Below are positions 1 through 9,416 of a DNA stretch of 39,187 bases, in pieces. Under the pieces are notes generated by a model, which was not told where the DNA came from, did not search any database, and worked only from the letters and a program-made list of their open reading frames with translations. Every line of letters starts with the position of its first letter. The stretch's first letter is position 1. Position numbers and translations under genes: made by a program. The stretch is taken from positions 1-39,187 of the forward strand of contig CANJUR010000043.1 of assembly GCA_947477565.1 (NCBI GenBank), in the 5' to 3' direction. The stretch is from Deltaproteobacteria bacterium. Lineage in GTDB: Bacteria > Myxococcota_A > Polyangia > Polyangiales > Ga0077539.

Positions 1-45
1 AGAGCGCACGACATCACCGATGATCTCAAGCGAATCGCTCTTCAT
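1..45 (-). CDS. 5' end of a further cassette gene (partial, 15 codons)
   Basis: The left window edge cuts this gene after 15 codons. An ATG at 45 (reading leftward) opens MKSDSLEIIGDVVRS with no stop. A strong ribosome binding site, GGGAGG, lies just upstream and almost touches the TAG stop of the MBOAT gene, so translation is probably coupled to the preceding operon. The short amphipathic start would suit a second acyl carrier protein, but 15 residues cannot establish that. It is the fifth gene of the FkbH-ACP-SGNH-MBOAT transcription unit. Confidence 0.6.
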   Translation of the reverse strand, partial: MKSDSLEIIGDVVRS

Positions 46-57
46 TGGACAACCTCC

Positions 58-1266
58 CTAGATTCCTGTGACCACGCGAAACCACCGCACGCCGAGCGCC
101 GCGGTGGGCACTGCAAAGAGCATGTGGCTCAACACGGCATTGAGCACCACGAAGCACCACCCGGCGAAGGACCACGCACGCGACTTCGCCAGCCGCTTCG
201 CCCACGGCTTCCGCCCGAAGAGTTGTCGATAGACCATGTAGCCGGCGAGCAGCGCGCCGTGCCACGCGCCGAAGATCAGGTACCGCAGTTCGAGCCCGTG
301 CCACAGCCCGAGTATCAACATGCTGCTGAAGGCCGCCATCGGCGCACCGTAGGTCCACCCCCGCCAGCGAATCGCCAGGGGGTTGAACACATAGTCTCGC
401 ACCCACGCGGAGAGGCTGATGTGCCAGCGCTGCCAGTAGTCGCTGATGTTGTCTGCCAGGTACGGGCGGTTGAAGTTCTCCGAAACCTTCACCCCGAAGA
501 GGCGACTGATGCCAATGACGATATCGCTATATCCCGATAGGTCGAAGAAGAGATACAGCCAGTACATCGCTGCGCCGAGCATGAGCGGCGCGCGCGCCCC
601 CGCGGCGATGAGCGCCGGATGCAGGTTGAAGAGCGCAAACGCCCCTAGCGGATTGGCCAGCAGAGCCTTTTTTCCGACGCCCAGGAGGATGCGCCGCGCG
701 GCCCAGGCAACGTCGTCGGGATTCAGCCGCTCTGGGGCGGTGATATCGCGGGTGAAGTCTTCATACCGCCGCATCGGGCCGATGACCCGCGTCGGAAAGA
801 AGAGGTTGAACACCACGTGGCTCCACCACGATCCGGGATTCTCCGTGCGACCCAGGTAGAGGTCCGCGAGGTGCGCGGTGCCCTCGAACATCATGAAGCT
901 CAACCCCAGCGGCGCGAGCACCGGGTTGGGCAGCCACCAGCGCAGGCCCACTCCCGCGGCCGGATCGTATCCGGTCCAGAGCGCGAGGTATCGGAAGAGG
1001 ATGAAGTATCCAATGAAGGATGCGATTCCCAATGCGCAGACGAGGCCGCGTTTGTCCTCCGGGCGGGCCATCATCCAGCGGCCGAAGAGGTGAGTCGTAG
1101 TGGCCATTGCGACGGCGACCACTGCGTGCCACCAGACGCCAAACGCAAACCACACCACCGTCGCGCCGACGAGCGCGAACTGCCGGAGTCGCGGGGACCG
1201 TAGCGCCCAGTAAATCGTTACGCTCAGCGCCGAAAACACCAGGAAAGTCCAGCTGAGGAGGTTCAT
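58..1266 (-). CDS. MBOAT family membrane-bound O-acyltransferase (AlgI/DltB-like)
   Basis: A 402-residue polytopic membrane protein of the MBOAT family. Members such as AlgI and DltB take an acyl group from a cytoplasmic donor and pass it to an acceptor outside the membrane. Seen here: many hydrophobic helices from residue 1, the family block YWQRWHISLSAWVRDYVFNP in the middle, and the conserved histidine region LGLWHGLELRY followed by FGAWHG, which holds the catalytic His of the family. The length is normal or slightly short (AlgI is longer). Its ATG overlaps the stop of the SGNH gene by 4 nt (ATGA), so the two are translationally coupled, matching the alginate-type pairing of an MBOAT with an SGNH partner. 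The acceptor is not known; a surface polysaccharide or an ACP-linked product is inferred. The family assignment is secure, the substrate is not. Confidence 0.93.
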   Translation of the reverse strand: MNLLSWTFLVFSALSVTIYWALRSPRLRQFALVGATVVWFAFGVWWHAVVAVAMATTTHLFGRWMMARPEDKRGLVCALGIASFIGYFILFRYLALWTGYDPAAGVGLRWWLPNPVLAPLGLSFMMFEGTAHLADLYLGRTENPGSWWSHVVFNLFFPTRVIGPMRRYEDFTRDITAPERLNPDDVAWAARRILLGVGKKALLANPLGAFALFNLHPALIAAGARAPLMLGAAMYWLYLFFDLSGYSDIVIGISRLFGVKVSENFNRPYLADNISDYWQRWHISLSAWVRDYVFNPLAIRWRGWTYGAPMAAFSSMLILGLWHGLELRYLIFGAWHGALLAGYMVYRQLFGRKPWAKRLAKSRAWSFAGWCFVVLNAVLSHMLFAVPTAALGVRWFRVVTGI

Positions 1267-2423
1267 GGCTGCGCCTCCAGGCGGGGGAGCCGATGTGCGA
1301 GATAGCCAGCGAGGTGCCGACCCATCGCGCTCGCGCCCAGCGGCGTGAGGTGCGCGCGGTCAAGGTAGCCGTCGTCGGGCAGATTCGGCGCGTCGAGCAC
1401 CTCCATGCCGTCCGCGCGCATGCGCCCCAGCATGGTCTCGCGGAAGGCGAGCAGCCGCGCGATGTCCTCTTCGGACATGAAATGAAAATCCCGTTGAAAC
1501 GCGAGGTTGACCGGGGACTCATAGAACACCAGCGGCACCCCTGCGGCGCGCGCCAGACTGGCAAGTAGTACCAGTGAGCGATAGGCCTCTTCGTTGACCT
1601 GCGTGTCCGTGATGCTCAGCCGCTGGACGGCGCTCGGCGTCTGTCCGTTGCGGTACGCCTCGCGCCACGGCAACTTGCCGATGTTGGTGCTCTGGCCCTG
1701 AAAGCGCCGCGGGAGAATTCCCATCGTCGCCGCCCTGCGCCGCAGGGTCCAGGCGATGTGCATGGGCTGAAACTGGTCGTCGATCCAGAGGTGGCCGCGG
1801 ATGCGGTAGGTGCGCCAGAAGCGGTTGGCGAACCCGCCGAGGAAGCCCTCGACCCGCCGCGGAACCGACGGCGTGATGTGCGCGGCGTCGAGAAGGCGCT
1901 GCTGCGCGGCGTTGCCCACGAGCAGCAGAGGGAGTTCGTCTTCGCCGATCTCGTCGGGCGGATACGGCTGCCCCCGCACGAAGTTGTGCGGCTGAATCTC
2001 CACCATGAGCAGGCGCAGCGGGTGCGTCCCGAGGGCGGTCGCCACCGGGAGAACATCCCGCGGACCGCCGCCCGCTTGCGACAGGTTGAACACCGGTCGT
2101 CGGTCGCCCGCCTGGCGCAGCAGCGCGGCCACGTAGGCGGGGACGGTCTCGTCTTCCGAGACTCCTGCGCCGTAGGTGATGGACGATCCCGCGATGCCGA
2201 CGGCCTCACGGCGCAGGCCCGCGGGGGTGTCGAACATCATCCGCCGCGATCCGTCGGCGGCGGCGATGCCGGGGGCGTTGCGCAGCGCGCCGTCGAGCAG
2301 GCGGGCCTCCAGGCGGCGCTCGACCGGGGCAAGAACGGCGTCGATGAGGGCGAGGGTGAGGGCGGTAAGGGCGACCAGGCGCGCGAGGCGCGACCACGTC
2401 CACCGCGGCGCGGCGCTGGCCAT
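1263..2423 (-). CDS. SGNH/GDSL-like membrane-anchored acyltransferase partner (AlgJ/AlgX type)
   Basis: A 386-residue protein. An N-terminal hydrophobic segment (about residues 13-30, ALTLALIDAVLAP) should anchor it with the body outside the cytoplasm. The block GSSITYGAG fits SGNH block I with its nucleophilic Ser. LSQAGGGPRDVL resembles the Gly/Asn oxyanion region, and near the C-terminus YLDRAHLTPLGASAMGRHLA supplies the Asp-x-x-His pair of block V. Proteins of this type work with MBOAT proteins, receiving the acyl group outside the membrane and placing it on the final acceptor, or removing it. It sits between the ACP gene (4-bp gap) and the MBOAT gene (4-nt overlap). A free-standing esterase of unrelated function is possible but less likely given the context. 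Confidence 0.82.
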   Translation of the reverse strand: MASAAPRWTWSRLARLVALTALTLALIDAVLAPVERRLEARLLDGALRNAPGIAAADGSRRMMFDTPAGLRREAVGIAGSSITYGAGVSEDETVPAYVAALLRQAGDRRPVFNLSQAGGGPRDVLPVATALGTHPLRLLMVEIQPHNFVRGQPYPPDEIGEDELPLLLVGNAAQQRLLDAAHITPSVPRRVEGFLGGFANRFWRTYRIRGHLWIDDQFQPMHIAWTLRRRAATMGILPRRFQGQSTNIGKLPWREAYRNGQTPSAVQRLSITDTQVNEEAYRSLVLLASLARAAGVPLVFYESPVNLAFQRDFHFMSEEDIARLLAFRETMLGRMRADGMEVLDAPNLPDDGYLDRAHLTPLGASAMGRHLAGYLAHRLPRLEAQP

Positions 2424-2427
2424 CGGA

Positions 2428-2667
2428 CTAGGACTTCAACTTGGAATGCAGGGTCTTTTTCATGTCGCCGACGTTTTTCCAGCCGGTGATTTCACGGGTG
2501 CTGAACTTCACCCCGAAGCCGCTCTCGATCGCGACGACGAGCTTCACGTGGTTGAGCGAGTCCCACTCCTCGAGGTCGGCGGCGGCGAGGTCGTCGCGCA
2601 GGGTGATGGCGTCGAGGTCGAAGACGTCCAGGAAGATGCGGGTGAGCTTCTCGGTGATGGCATCCAT
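2428..2667 (-). CDS. acyl carrier protein
   Basis: A 79-residue protein of normal acyl carrier protein length. The motif EEWDSLNHVKLV around residues 33-44 contains the DSL serine (Ser37) that receives 4'-phosphopantetheine. The last 20 residues, with TGWKNVGDMKKTL, fit helix IV. It starts at ATG 2667, 44 bp after the FkbH-like gene stops, and has no strong ribosome binding site; the reading frame extends further upstream but without a better start. FkbH-type proteins load a glyceryl group on such a partner, so this ACP is the likely carrier of the group passed to the MBOAT protein. It is a stand-alone ACP in a modification cassette, not one near fatty-acid synthesis genes. Confidence 0.9.
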   Translation of the reverse strand: MDAITEKLTRIFLDVFDLDAITLRDDLAAADLEEWDSLNHVKLVVAIESGFGVKFSTREITGWKNVGDMKKTLHSKLKS

Positions 2668-2711
2668 GGCGATATCCGTGGGCGAAGAGGCAGTGTTCTC
2701 GGGGGCGCGAA

Positions 2712-4925
2712 TCACTCCACCCGAATGAAGCGGTTGGCAAGCACCGGGAGGAGGTCGAGCCGGTATTCCCAGGTGGTCTCCCCGTTGCTGACCGACGGCG
2801 CGACGAGGGTGAACCCGAGCCGGGGGTAGAGTTCGCGCACGAGGCCGTTCTTCGCTGTGGGGAGGTAGCGGCCGACGACGCGAGTGAGCCCGTGGTCGAG
2901 CGCGGCCTGCATCACCACGCCGACCATGAACTCCTCCACCCGACGCCCGAGCACCCGGCAGCTCATCAGCCATGTGTCGATGGTCAGCGTCGATTCGGCG
3001 GCATCGACCTGCGCGATCATCACGCCGATGAGTCCGTTGTCGGCGAAGCGGTCGCGCAGCTTGAAGGTGCGCACCACCCGATCGGGCCGCGTGGACTCTG
3101 CGCGCAGCTGCTCCTCGGTGTACCGCCGCGTCGTCAGATTGAACTGGTTGCTCTTGTTTACGAGCTGCGCCGCGCGCGGGAGGTTGAACTCATCGACGGT
3201 CGCCACGGTGGCAGACATCTGCAGGTTGGCGATGAACTCCTCGAGGTTGCCCGCGCTCTTCATGAGCTCCGAGCGCCGCGCGTTGGCGGCGTAGTCTGCC
3301 GCCCGCAGCCGGTCTTCCTCGCTGAGCGCGAGCGCATCAAATGCATGGTGTCGATGGAGCAGCCCGAGGTACCGCGCTGCGTCGTTGCCGATCTCCGGCA
3401 CCATCACCTCCGGCAGTTGGCTGCGCACCCACGCCCGCTCCGTGGGGTTGTCATCGAGGAACACGAAGCTGTCCGTGCCCAGCTCCAGGGCCGCGGCGAT
3501 GTCCCGGATGTTGGTCGCCTTGTCGAGCCAGTTGGCGCGAAATACCGCGATGTCGTCGAGCTTGAGCACCATTTCGGCGCTGCGCTCGAAGGGCTCTTTT
3601 GCGTCGGCCTCGTTGTTTTTCGAGCACACGGCGAGCACCACGCCGCGGTCGCGCAGTTCGCGTGCGTAGCGCTGCAGGTCGGTGTGCGCCTCGCCCTCGG
3701 CGTCGGTCACGCCGAGCTTCAATCCCTCCACGCCGTCCTCGCCGACGATGCCGCCCCAGAGGGTGTTGTCGAGGTCGAGTACGAGCACCTTCCTGGTGAG
3801 CCCGAGCACCGCCCGCACGTGCATCATGTAGTGGTCTACGAGCAGCGGAATCGCCGCCGGGGCGGGGTGTTGCTTGGCGCGGTACCAGAGGCCCTCGTCG
3901 CTCCACGCGGCCTTGCCAAACTCCGCAGCCACGCCGTCGAAATCGAGGATGGACACCCCCGCGCCGGCGGCCTCGAGGAGCGCGTGGTTGGCCCGGCGCA
4001 GCACCCGCGCGCGGCCCCCCGGAAGCGACGCGCCGAGGTGCCCGTAGCTGTCCACGAGCGGCACGTCGAAGTTGTGCTGGATGGTGTGAGCGCGCATCTC
4101 GTCGCGGATGATTCGCCAGAGGGCGACGAGCGGGCTGATGGCGGCGGCGGCGGCGGCGTCCGGGTCGGCGCTGATCGGGGGGAGGTTGGCGTCGCGCCAG
4201 CTTGTGGCGAGAATCACCACGTCGGGGCGGAAGCGACGCAGCCCGCTGGTCGGGTCGAGCACCTCCTGGTGGAGCACGCCGTACTCGGCCTCGTAGACCT
4301 CCGCGGCGACGCCGTCGCGGAAGGCCACGAGCTCGAGCAGTGGCTTGATGAGCCGCGTGGTGAAGCTGCCCAGCAGGGCGATGCGGGCCTTGCGCAGGCT
4401 TGGGAGGGGGTGCCGTTGGAGGCGCTTCCAGAGCTTGTGCCCGCGCTCCATATCGTTGTGATCGCAAGGATCGCGCAGGGCCTCGCGGAGGTCTGCCGCG
4501 GCCCCGACGGGGTCGCCGGCGTCGAGTCGCTGCCTGCCGCGCGCGAGGTAGCGTGCGGGCCGCGGACCGACCGCGTGCTCGATGACCGCGTCCCACGCGG
4601 CGAGGGTATTTGGGTGATCGCCGACGGCGGACCAGACGCGCGCGGCGACCCACTCGGCGGTGGCGCCGCGGTCGGCTGCGAGGATGGCGAGCCAGGCGAG
4701 GGTGGCCTCGCGGTCGAGGGCGAGGTGCCGCGCGGCGACCCGGGCGAGGGACTCTGCGGCTTCGTGGTGGTAGCGCTCGCGATGGTCGAGCGAGCGCACG
4801 CAGCGGCCCACGAGCGCGAGGGCCTCGGCGGGTGCTACCTGCGCGAGAACGACCTCGTACACGGGGGCCGTGAGGGAGGCCGCGAGGAGGTCTTCGAGGG
4901 CGCTTTCGGTCGGGCTGTGCATCAT
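2712..4925 (-). CDS. FkbH-like HAD-IIIC protein with C-terminal GNAT domain
   Basis: A 737-residue three-part protein. Residues 1-170 are Ala/Leu-rich and helical, perhaps TPR-like. Residues 180-330 start with RIALLGSFTT and resemble the SGNH-like lobe seen in FkbH proteins. The HAD domain follows, with the catalytic block LVLDLDNTLWGG (Asp384, Asp386) and CSKNNEADA. The last third ends in a GNAT-like domain (DTWLMSCRVLGRRVEEFMVG). Characterised FkbH-family enzymes take 1,3-bisphosphoglycerate, remove phosphate and leave glyceryl on an ACP. The ACP gene immediately downstream supports that role here. The start has AAAGGA just upstream; ATG codons at 4925 and 4922 are both possible. It heads the cassette and is divergent from acs. 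The actual acyl group is inferred; no PKS or NRPS gene is visible in the window. Confidence 0.9.
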   Translation of the reverse strand: MMHSPTESALEDLLAASLTAPVYEVVLAQVAPAEALALVGRCVRSLDHRERYHHEAAESLARVAARHLALDREATLAWLAILAADRGATAEWVAARVWSAVGDHPNTLAAWDAVIEHAVGPRPARYLARGRQRLDAGDPVGAAADLREALRDPCDHNDMERGHKLWKRLQRHPLPSLRKARIALLGSFTTRLIKPLLELVAFRDGVAAEVYEAEYGVLHQEVLDPTSGLRRFRPDVVILATSWRDANLPPISADPDAAAAAAISPLVALWRIIRDEMRAHTIQHNFDVPLVDSYGHLGASLPGGRARVLRRANHALLEAAGAGVSILDFDGVAAEFGKAAWSDEGLWYRAKQHPAPAAIPLLVDHYMMHVRAVLGLTRKVLVLDLDNTLWGGIVGEDGVEGLKLGVTDAEGEAHTDLQRYARELRDRGVVLAVCSKNNEADAKEPFERSAEMVLKLDDIAVFRANWLDKATNIRDIAAALELGTDSFVFLDDNPTERAWVRSQLPEVMVPEIGNDAARYLGLLHRHHAFDALALSEEDRLRAADYAANARRSELMKSAGNLEEFIANLQMSATVATVDEFNLPRAAQLVNKSNQFNLTTRRYTEEQLRAESTRPDRVVRTFKLRDRFADNGLIGVMIAQVDAAESTLTIDTWLMSCRVLGRRVEEFMVGVVMQAALDHGLTRVVGRYLPTAKNGLVRELYPRLGFTLVAPSVSNGETTWEYRLDLLPVLANRFIRVE

Positions 4926-5008
4926 CCGTTTCCTTTGTGATATCGAATGGTTGGGTTGATGTTGTCGCGCCGGGAAAGGCTGTCGAACGCTAGCCGAAAG
5001 GGTCGGTG

Positions 5009-5037
5009 TGTCAATGCCTCGGGGCTCGGCCTATCAT
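5009..5037 (+). promoter_or_regulatory. candidate acs promoter, TATCAT box 8 nt before ATG
   Basis: TATCAT at 5032-5037 is a good -10 box and lies only 8 nt before ATG 5046. TGTCAA at 5009-5014 is a weak -35-like hexamer at 17-bp spacing. No ribosome binding site stands before 5046, so a leaderless or nearly leaderless transcript is likely. The 120-bp divergent gap also has to hold the promoter of the FkbH operon, which is not obvious. Confidence 0.45.
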
Positions 5038-5045
5038 CCGCGCCG

Positions 5046-6998
5046 ATGAACCCCAACTCGATCGAGAGCATGATGAAGGAGACGCGGGTGTTTCCGCCCG
5101 ACGAGGAGTTCTCCAGGCACGCGCACATCCGCTCGTTGGAGCAGTACCGTGCGCTCTACGAGAAGTCCCTGCAGGACCCGGAGGCTTTTTGGGGCGAGAT
5201 GGCCGACGCGCTGCATTGGTTTGCGCCGCCTCGCGAAGTGCTCGTGGAAGAGCCTCCGCACTCGCGCTGGTTTGTCGGCGGAACGACCAACCTGTCCTAC
5301 AACTGTCTCGATCGGCACCTGTCTTCGCTGCGCCGCAACAAGGCTGCGATTCTGTGGGAGGGCGAGCCCGGCGAGACCCGCACGCTCACCTACCAGCAGC
5401 TGCACCGCGAGGTGTGCCGCTTCGCCAACGTGCTTCGCAAACTCGGGGTTCGCACCGGCGATCGCGTGGCCATCTACATGGGCATGGTGCCCGAGATCGC
5501 CATCGCGATGCTCGCCTGCGCCCGAATCGGCGCGCCGCACATGGTGATCTTCGGCGGCTTCGCGGCGGAGGCGGTGCGTGACCGCATCAACGACTCGAAG
5601 GCCTCCCTGGTGGTCACCTGCGACGGATCCTGGCGGCGCGGCCAGGTGGTTCCGCTCAAGGCGATCGTGGACAAGGCGATCGTGGATTGTCCGAGCGTGC
5701 GTCACACGGTGGTGTTCAAGCGCACCGGTGAGCGCGTCAACATGGAGCCCGGCCGCGACCACTACTGGCAGGAGGTCATCGAGGCGGTCAACGCGAGTTC
5801 GACGCCGGTGCCGGTGGAGAGCGAGCACCCGCTGTTCATTCTCTACACGTCGGGCACGACGGGGAAGCCCAAGGGCATCGTGCACACCACCGGCGGCTAC
5901 ATGGTGGGCACGCACGTCACGACCAAGTACGTCTTCGACCTCCGCGAAAACGACACGTATTTCTGCACCGCCGACGTCGGCTGGATCACCGGGCACTCCT
6001 ACGTTGTCTATGGTCCGCTGCTTAACGGCGCGACCATCCTGATGTACGAGGGCGCGCCCAACTTCCCGGACCCGGGGCGTCTCTGGCAACTCTGTGAGCG
6101 CTACGGCGTCACGATTTTCTACACGGCACCGACGGCGATTCGCTCGTTCATGCGCTGGGGCGAGCAGTGGCCCATGAAGGCCGACCTCTCGTGCCTGCGG
6201 CTGCTCGGCAGCGTCGGCGAGCCCATCAACCCAGAGGCCTGGATGTGGTACCAGCGCGTCATCGGCAACGCCCGCTGCCCGGTGGTGGACACGTGGTGGC
6301 AGACCGAGACCGGCGCCATCATGATCTCGCCGCTGCCCGGCGCGACGCCCACGAAGCCCGGCAGCGCGACCTTGCCCTTCTTCGGCATCGACGCCGACGT
6401 GGTGCGCAAGGACGGCACGCGCTGCGCGACCAACGAGGGTGGGTTTCTCGTGATCAAGAGGCCGTGGCCCTCGATGCTGCGCACCGTCTACGGCGACGAT
6501 GAGCGCTACCAGAAGCAGTACTTTTCGGAGATTCCCGGGGTGTACTTCACCGGCGACGGGGCCCGCCGCGACGAAGACGGATACTTCTGGCTGATGGGCC
6601 GCGTAGACGACGTGCTCAACATCTCCGGCCACCGACTCGGAACGGCGGAAATCGAGAGCGCGCTGGTCGGTCACCGCGCCGTGGCCGAGGCCGCGGTGGT
6701 GGGACGACCCGACGAGATCAAGGGACAGGGACTGGTGTGCTTCGTCACGCTGCGCCCAGGTTTCGCAGCCACCGAAGAACTGAAGCAGGTGCTCGCCGAC
6801 CATGTGGGTTCAGAGATCGGGCGCTTCGCGCGACCCGACATGGTGCGCTTCGCCGACGCGCTCCCGAAGACCCGCAGTGGGAAGATCATGCGCCGACTCC
6901 TGAAGGAGATCGCCGGCGGCGGCGAGGCCAGGGGCGATACCACCACGCTCGAAGACCTCTCCGTCCTCGCAGCACTGCGCGCCTCGGACGAAGACTGA
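5046..6998 (+). CDS. acs: acetyl-CoA synthetase (AMP-forming)
   Basis: A 650-residue enzyme that activates acetate to acetyl-AMP and then acetyl-CoA in the cytoplasm. It shows the full set of family blocks in order: [20 protein letters not shown] (phosphate loop), [19 protein letters not shown] (adenine/acetyl pocket with the conserved Trp), [39 protein letters not shown] (hinge), and [12 protein letters not shown] near the C-terminus, whose Lys is the site of regulatory acetylation in this family. Length matches Acs (about 650). The frame is open upstream to 4947, but the conserved N-terminal region begins with residues encoded from 5046 or from the ATG pair at 5070/5073. No acetyltransferase or deacetylase gene is adjacent. 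It stands alone between the divergent acylation cassette and an unrelated lipoprotein gene. Confidence 0.97.
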   Translation: MNPNSIESMMKETRVFPPDEEFSRHAHIRSLEQYRALYEKSLQDPEAFWGEMADALHWFAPPREVLVEEPPHSRWFVGGTTNLSYNCLDRHLSSLRRNKAAILWEGEPGETRTLTYQQLHREVCRFANVLRKLGVRTGDRVAIYMGMVPEIAIAMLACARIGAPHMVIFGGFAAEAVRDRINDSKASLVVTCDGSWRRGQVVPLKAIVDKAIVDCPSVRHTVVFKRTGERVNMEPGRDHYWQEVIEAVNASSTPVPVESEHPLFILYTSGTTGKPKGIVHTTGGYMVGTHVTTKYVFDLRENDTYFCTADVGWITGHSYVVYGPLLNGATILMYEGAPNFPDPGRLWQLCERYGVTIFYTAPTAIRSFMRWGEQWPMKADLSCLRLLGSVGEPINPEAWMWYQRVIGNARCPVVDTWWQTETGAIMISPLPGATPTKPGSATLPFFGIDADVVRKDGTRCATNEGGFLVIKRPWPSMLRTVYGDDERYQKQYFSEIPGVYFTGDGARRDEDGYFWLMGRVDDVLNISGHRLGTAEIESALVGHRAVAEAAVVGRPDEIKGQGLVCFVTLRPGFAATEELKQVLADHVGSEIGRFARPDMVRFADALPKTRSGKIMRRLLKEIAGGGEARGDTTTLEDLSVLAALRASDED

Positions 6999-7049
6999 CG
7001 CCGCTTCCACTCCCTCCTCGCCGACCTCTTCGGCAAAATGATTCTGGTA

Positions 7050-7078
7050 TTCACAATCCATTGAGTGCGTGGTAGTTC
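7050..7078 (+). promoter_or_regulatory. candidate promoter, TTCACA-N17-TAGTTC
   Basis: TTCACA at 7050-7055 and TAGTTC at 7073-7078 are separated by exactly 17 bp. The -10 box ends 8 nt before ATG 7087, so the transcript would start at or next to the start codon. Confidence 0.45.
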
Positions 7079-7086
7079 ATCGGGGC

Positions 7087-8499
7087 ATGAAGTCCCAGTG
7101 GTCTGCTCCAGGTGCTTTTCTACGAGGTTCCTCGTTGTTTTTGCTGCTCTCCGCGGGCTGCAATTTCTCCGAGGCGACGACTGACGCTGGGTTGGTCGAT
7201 GGCGGCGGGGGCGACGCGAGCGTGACGGAGGCGCCGCGCGTCGTGGCGGTGTCGGCCACCGGGCACGACCGCTTCTACGGCGTCACCTTCGACCCCGCGG
7301 GCAACTTCTACGCGGTCGGCGTGGTGTCCGAGAGCAACGTCGCCGCGACGGCGGACTTCGAGACTGTCGTAGCGAAGTTTACTCCGACGGGCGCGCTCGA
7401 CACGACCTTCGGCGCGGGCGGCTACGCGCGCCGCAACGTCGCCGTCGGGCTCAACGGCGAGGTGGCGCGCGGCGTCGTGGTGCAGTCCACGGGCAAGGTC
7501 GTCGCGGTGGCCACCATCGAGCACGTCGCCGCCGGGGCCGACGCGCGCGACCGGGACATCGCCCTCGTGCGCTTCAACACCGACGGCTCGCGTGACACCA
7601 CCTTCGGCGCCGACGGGGTGGTCACGCTCGACCTGAGCGACGGCATGGTGGTCGGCACCGGGTACGTCGCCGACGCTGCGTGGGGCCTCACGGCATACGC
7701 CGACGATCGGCTGCTCGTGACCGGCGCGCAGCGGCGCGACGGCGGCACCGTGGCCGACTTCGCGGTGGTGCGGCTGACCGCAGATGGCGCGCGCGACGAC
7801 TCCTTCGGCACCCGGGGCGTGGCGACCATCAACGTCAACGACCGCAACGCCAACCCCCGTACGCCGACACTGCTCCCCGACGGCGGCATCGTCGGGTCGG
7901 GCTACATCGACGACGGCGGCGTGGTGAAGGCAGTGCTCTTCAAGCTCACCGCCGCGGGGCGCCCGGACGCCACCTTCGGCACCGGTGGAATCTTTGCACC
8001 GACGGTGCTCGCGGTGACCACCGAGGCCTACGACGCCATCCCGCAGGGGTCGTCGTTCGTGACCGCGGGCTACGGCCGCAACGCCACCACCGAGAGCCTC
8101 GACTGGGTCTCGCTGCGGGTCTCGGGCACGGGCGTGCTCGACCCCACCTGGGGCACGGCGGGCGTCGCGCGAATCGACCTCGCGCGCTTCAACGACAACG
8201 CTCGCGCGCTCGCGGCGCTGCCCGGCAACCGCATCTTGATGGTCGGCGGTGGCCGACCCTCGGAGACCAACGTCGACGGGATGATCGGCGTGCTCACAGC
8301 GACCGGCCAGGCGGACACGACGTTCGCGCCGCGCGGTCTGCGCACCTACGACTTCGGCGGTGTGTCGGACTTCTTCTGGGCCGTCGCGGTCAACCCCGCG
8401 CGCACGCACGCGGCCATCGTCGGGGCGCGCGGCGTCGGCGTGGCAGCGGGCGCGACCACGGCCAACGACGACAGCGTGGTCTTCCTGCTGCCGCTCTGA
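7087..8499 (+). CDS. delta-60 repeat lipoprotein
   Basis: A 470-residue lipoprotein. The signal peptide ends in the lipobox LSAGC, so Cys would be lipidated and the protein exported. A short Asp/Gly-rich linker (DAGLVDGGGGDAS) follows. The rest consists of about six repeats of roughly 60-65 residues, each containing a G-x-x-D-x-T/S-F/W-G block: ALDTTFGAGGYA, SRDTTFGADGVV, ARDDSFGTRGVA, RPDATFGTGGIF, LDPTWGTAGVA and QADTTFAPRGL. This is the delta-60 repeat family, thought to form a beta-propeller-like surface domain; its role is unknown. ATG 7087 was chosen over GTG 7069 because the signal peptide begins there and the promoter candidate overlaps the GTG. It is convergent with the phosphorelay gene. 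Confidence 0.88.
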   Translation: MKSQWSAPGAFLRGSSLFLLLSAGCNFSEATTDAGLVDGGGGDASVTEAPRVVAVSATGHDRFYGVTFDPAGNFYAVGVVSESNVAATADFETVVAKFTPTGALDTTFGAGGYARRNVAVGLNGEVARGVVVQSTGKVVAVATIEHVAAGADARDRDIALVRFNTDGSRDTTFGADGVVTLDLSDGMVVGTGYVADAAWGLTAYADDRLLVTGAQRRDGGTVADFAVVRLTADGARDDSFGTRGVATINVNDRNANPRTPTLLPDGGIVGSGYIDDGGVVKAVLFKLTAAGRPDATFGTGGIFAPTVLAVTTEAYDAIPQGSSFVTAGYGRNATTESLDWVSLRVSGTGVLDPTWGTAGVARIDLARFNDNARALAALPGNRILMVGGGRPSETNVDGMIGVLTATGQADTTFAPRGLRTYDFGGVSDFFWAVAVNPARTHAAIVGARGVGVAAGATTANDDSVVFLLPL

Positions 8500-8546
8500 G
8501 CGTCGTCTACGCCGTCGCCGCGAGCATCCTCAGGCGGGCCGGATGG

Positions 8547-9416
8547 TCAAACTTCCAGCGGCCCCGGGTTTTCCGAAGGCGTCCCGAGAATCTGCCCGAG
8601 GCAGTCGAAGACCGACTGCCACAACCCTTCGAAGGCCACGACGCACGAATCGACACTGGCCGCGTTGCCTGCCTTCGCGGCTAGCTCGAGCCTTTCGCAG
8701 CACTCGCCCAGCGGTCGCGCTCCGACCGACTGCGACGCCGACTTCAACTTGTGCGTGATGCGCTCCATATCCTCGTAATCACGTCGATAATGGGCGGCGT
8801 GCAGGTCGCGCGCGTGGCCCTCGGCGACGCTGCGGTACTCCCGCAAGAACGCCCGCACTACCACCGGGTCGTCGCCCACGAGGCTTTCGAGCATCTTCAC
8901 GTCGAGCGCCGTCGAGTGGGCCTCTGGCTGCGGTGCGGGTGCCTTCTGGACGAGCGCCGCTGCGCTCTCGTCCGAGCCGCGGTGCATCCACTCCTTCAAG
9001 GCTTCGCCGAGCATCGCGAGGGAGATGGGCTTCGTGAGGTACCCGTTCATGCCGGCCTCTTCCGCGCGCAGTGCCTCGCCTGGCCTGGAGTTGGCGGTGA
9101 GCGCGATGATCGGGAGACGGTGCCCCGGCGTCTCCGCGGCGCGAATCTCCCGGGTGAGGGTGTACCCGTCCATCTCCGGCATCTGCAGGTCCGAGAGCAG
9201 CAGCGTGTAGTGGCCGCGGCGCCAGAGGTTCAGCGCCTCGACGCCGTTCGAGGCGATCTCGCACGCGTACCCGAGTCGTTCGAGTTGCCGACGGATGACC
9301 TTCTGGTTCACCGCGTCGTCTTCGGCGACGAGGATGATTTCCTTGCGCGCGCCCGTCTCGGCGACAGACCTGGGGCCGATCACCCCGGGCAAGTCTGAAT
9401 CGCCGTTTGTCATCAC
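8547..9416 (-). CDS. response regulator with C-terminal HPt domain
   Basis: A 289-residue phosphorelay protein without a kinase. Residues about 26-140 form a receiver: acidic pocket E32/D33/D34, phospho-acceptor Asp76 in LLLSDLQMPEMDG, Thr107 in IIALTANS and Lys129 in YLTKPIS. Residues about 171-270 form a histidine phosphotransfer domain with His222 in ITHKLKSASQSVGA. This is the order found at the C-terminus of hybrid kinases such as BarA, here as a separate protein, so phosphate should pass between the receiver and HPt and on to partners elsewhere. GTG 9416 and ATG 9413 are both usable behind GGGGGA. No partner kinase is adjacent. Confidence 0.92.
   Translation of the reverse strand: MMTNGDSDLPGVIGPRSVAETGARKEIILVAEDDAVNQKVIRRQLERLGYACEIASNGVEALNLWRRGHYTLLLSDLQMPEMDGYTLTREIRAAETPGHRLPIIALTANSRPGEALRAEEAGMNGYLTKPISLAMLGEALKEWMHRGSDESAAALVQKAPAPQPEAHSTALDVKMLESLVGDDPVVVRAFLREYRSVAEGHARDLHAAHYRRDYEDMERITHKLKSASQSVGARPLGECCERLELAAKAGNAASVDSCVVAFEGLWQSVFDCLGQILGTPSENPGPLEV

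Noticed and set aside
2892..4940. 682-codon open frame on the plus strand
   Set aside because: Shadow of the FkbH-like gene, whose HAD and GNAT motifs are unmistakable.
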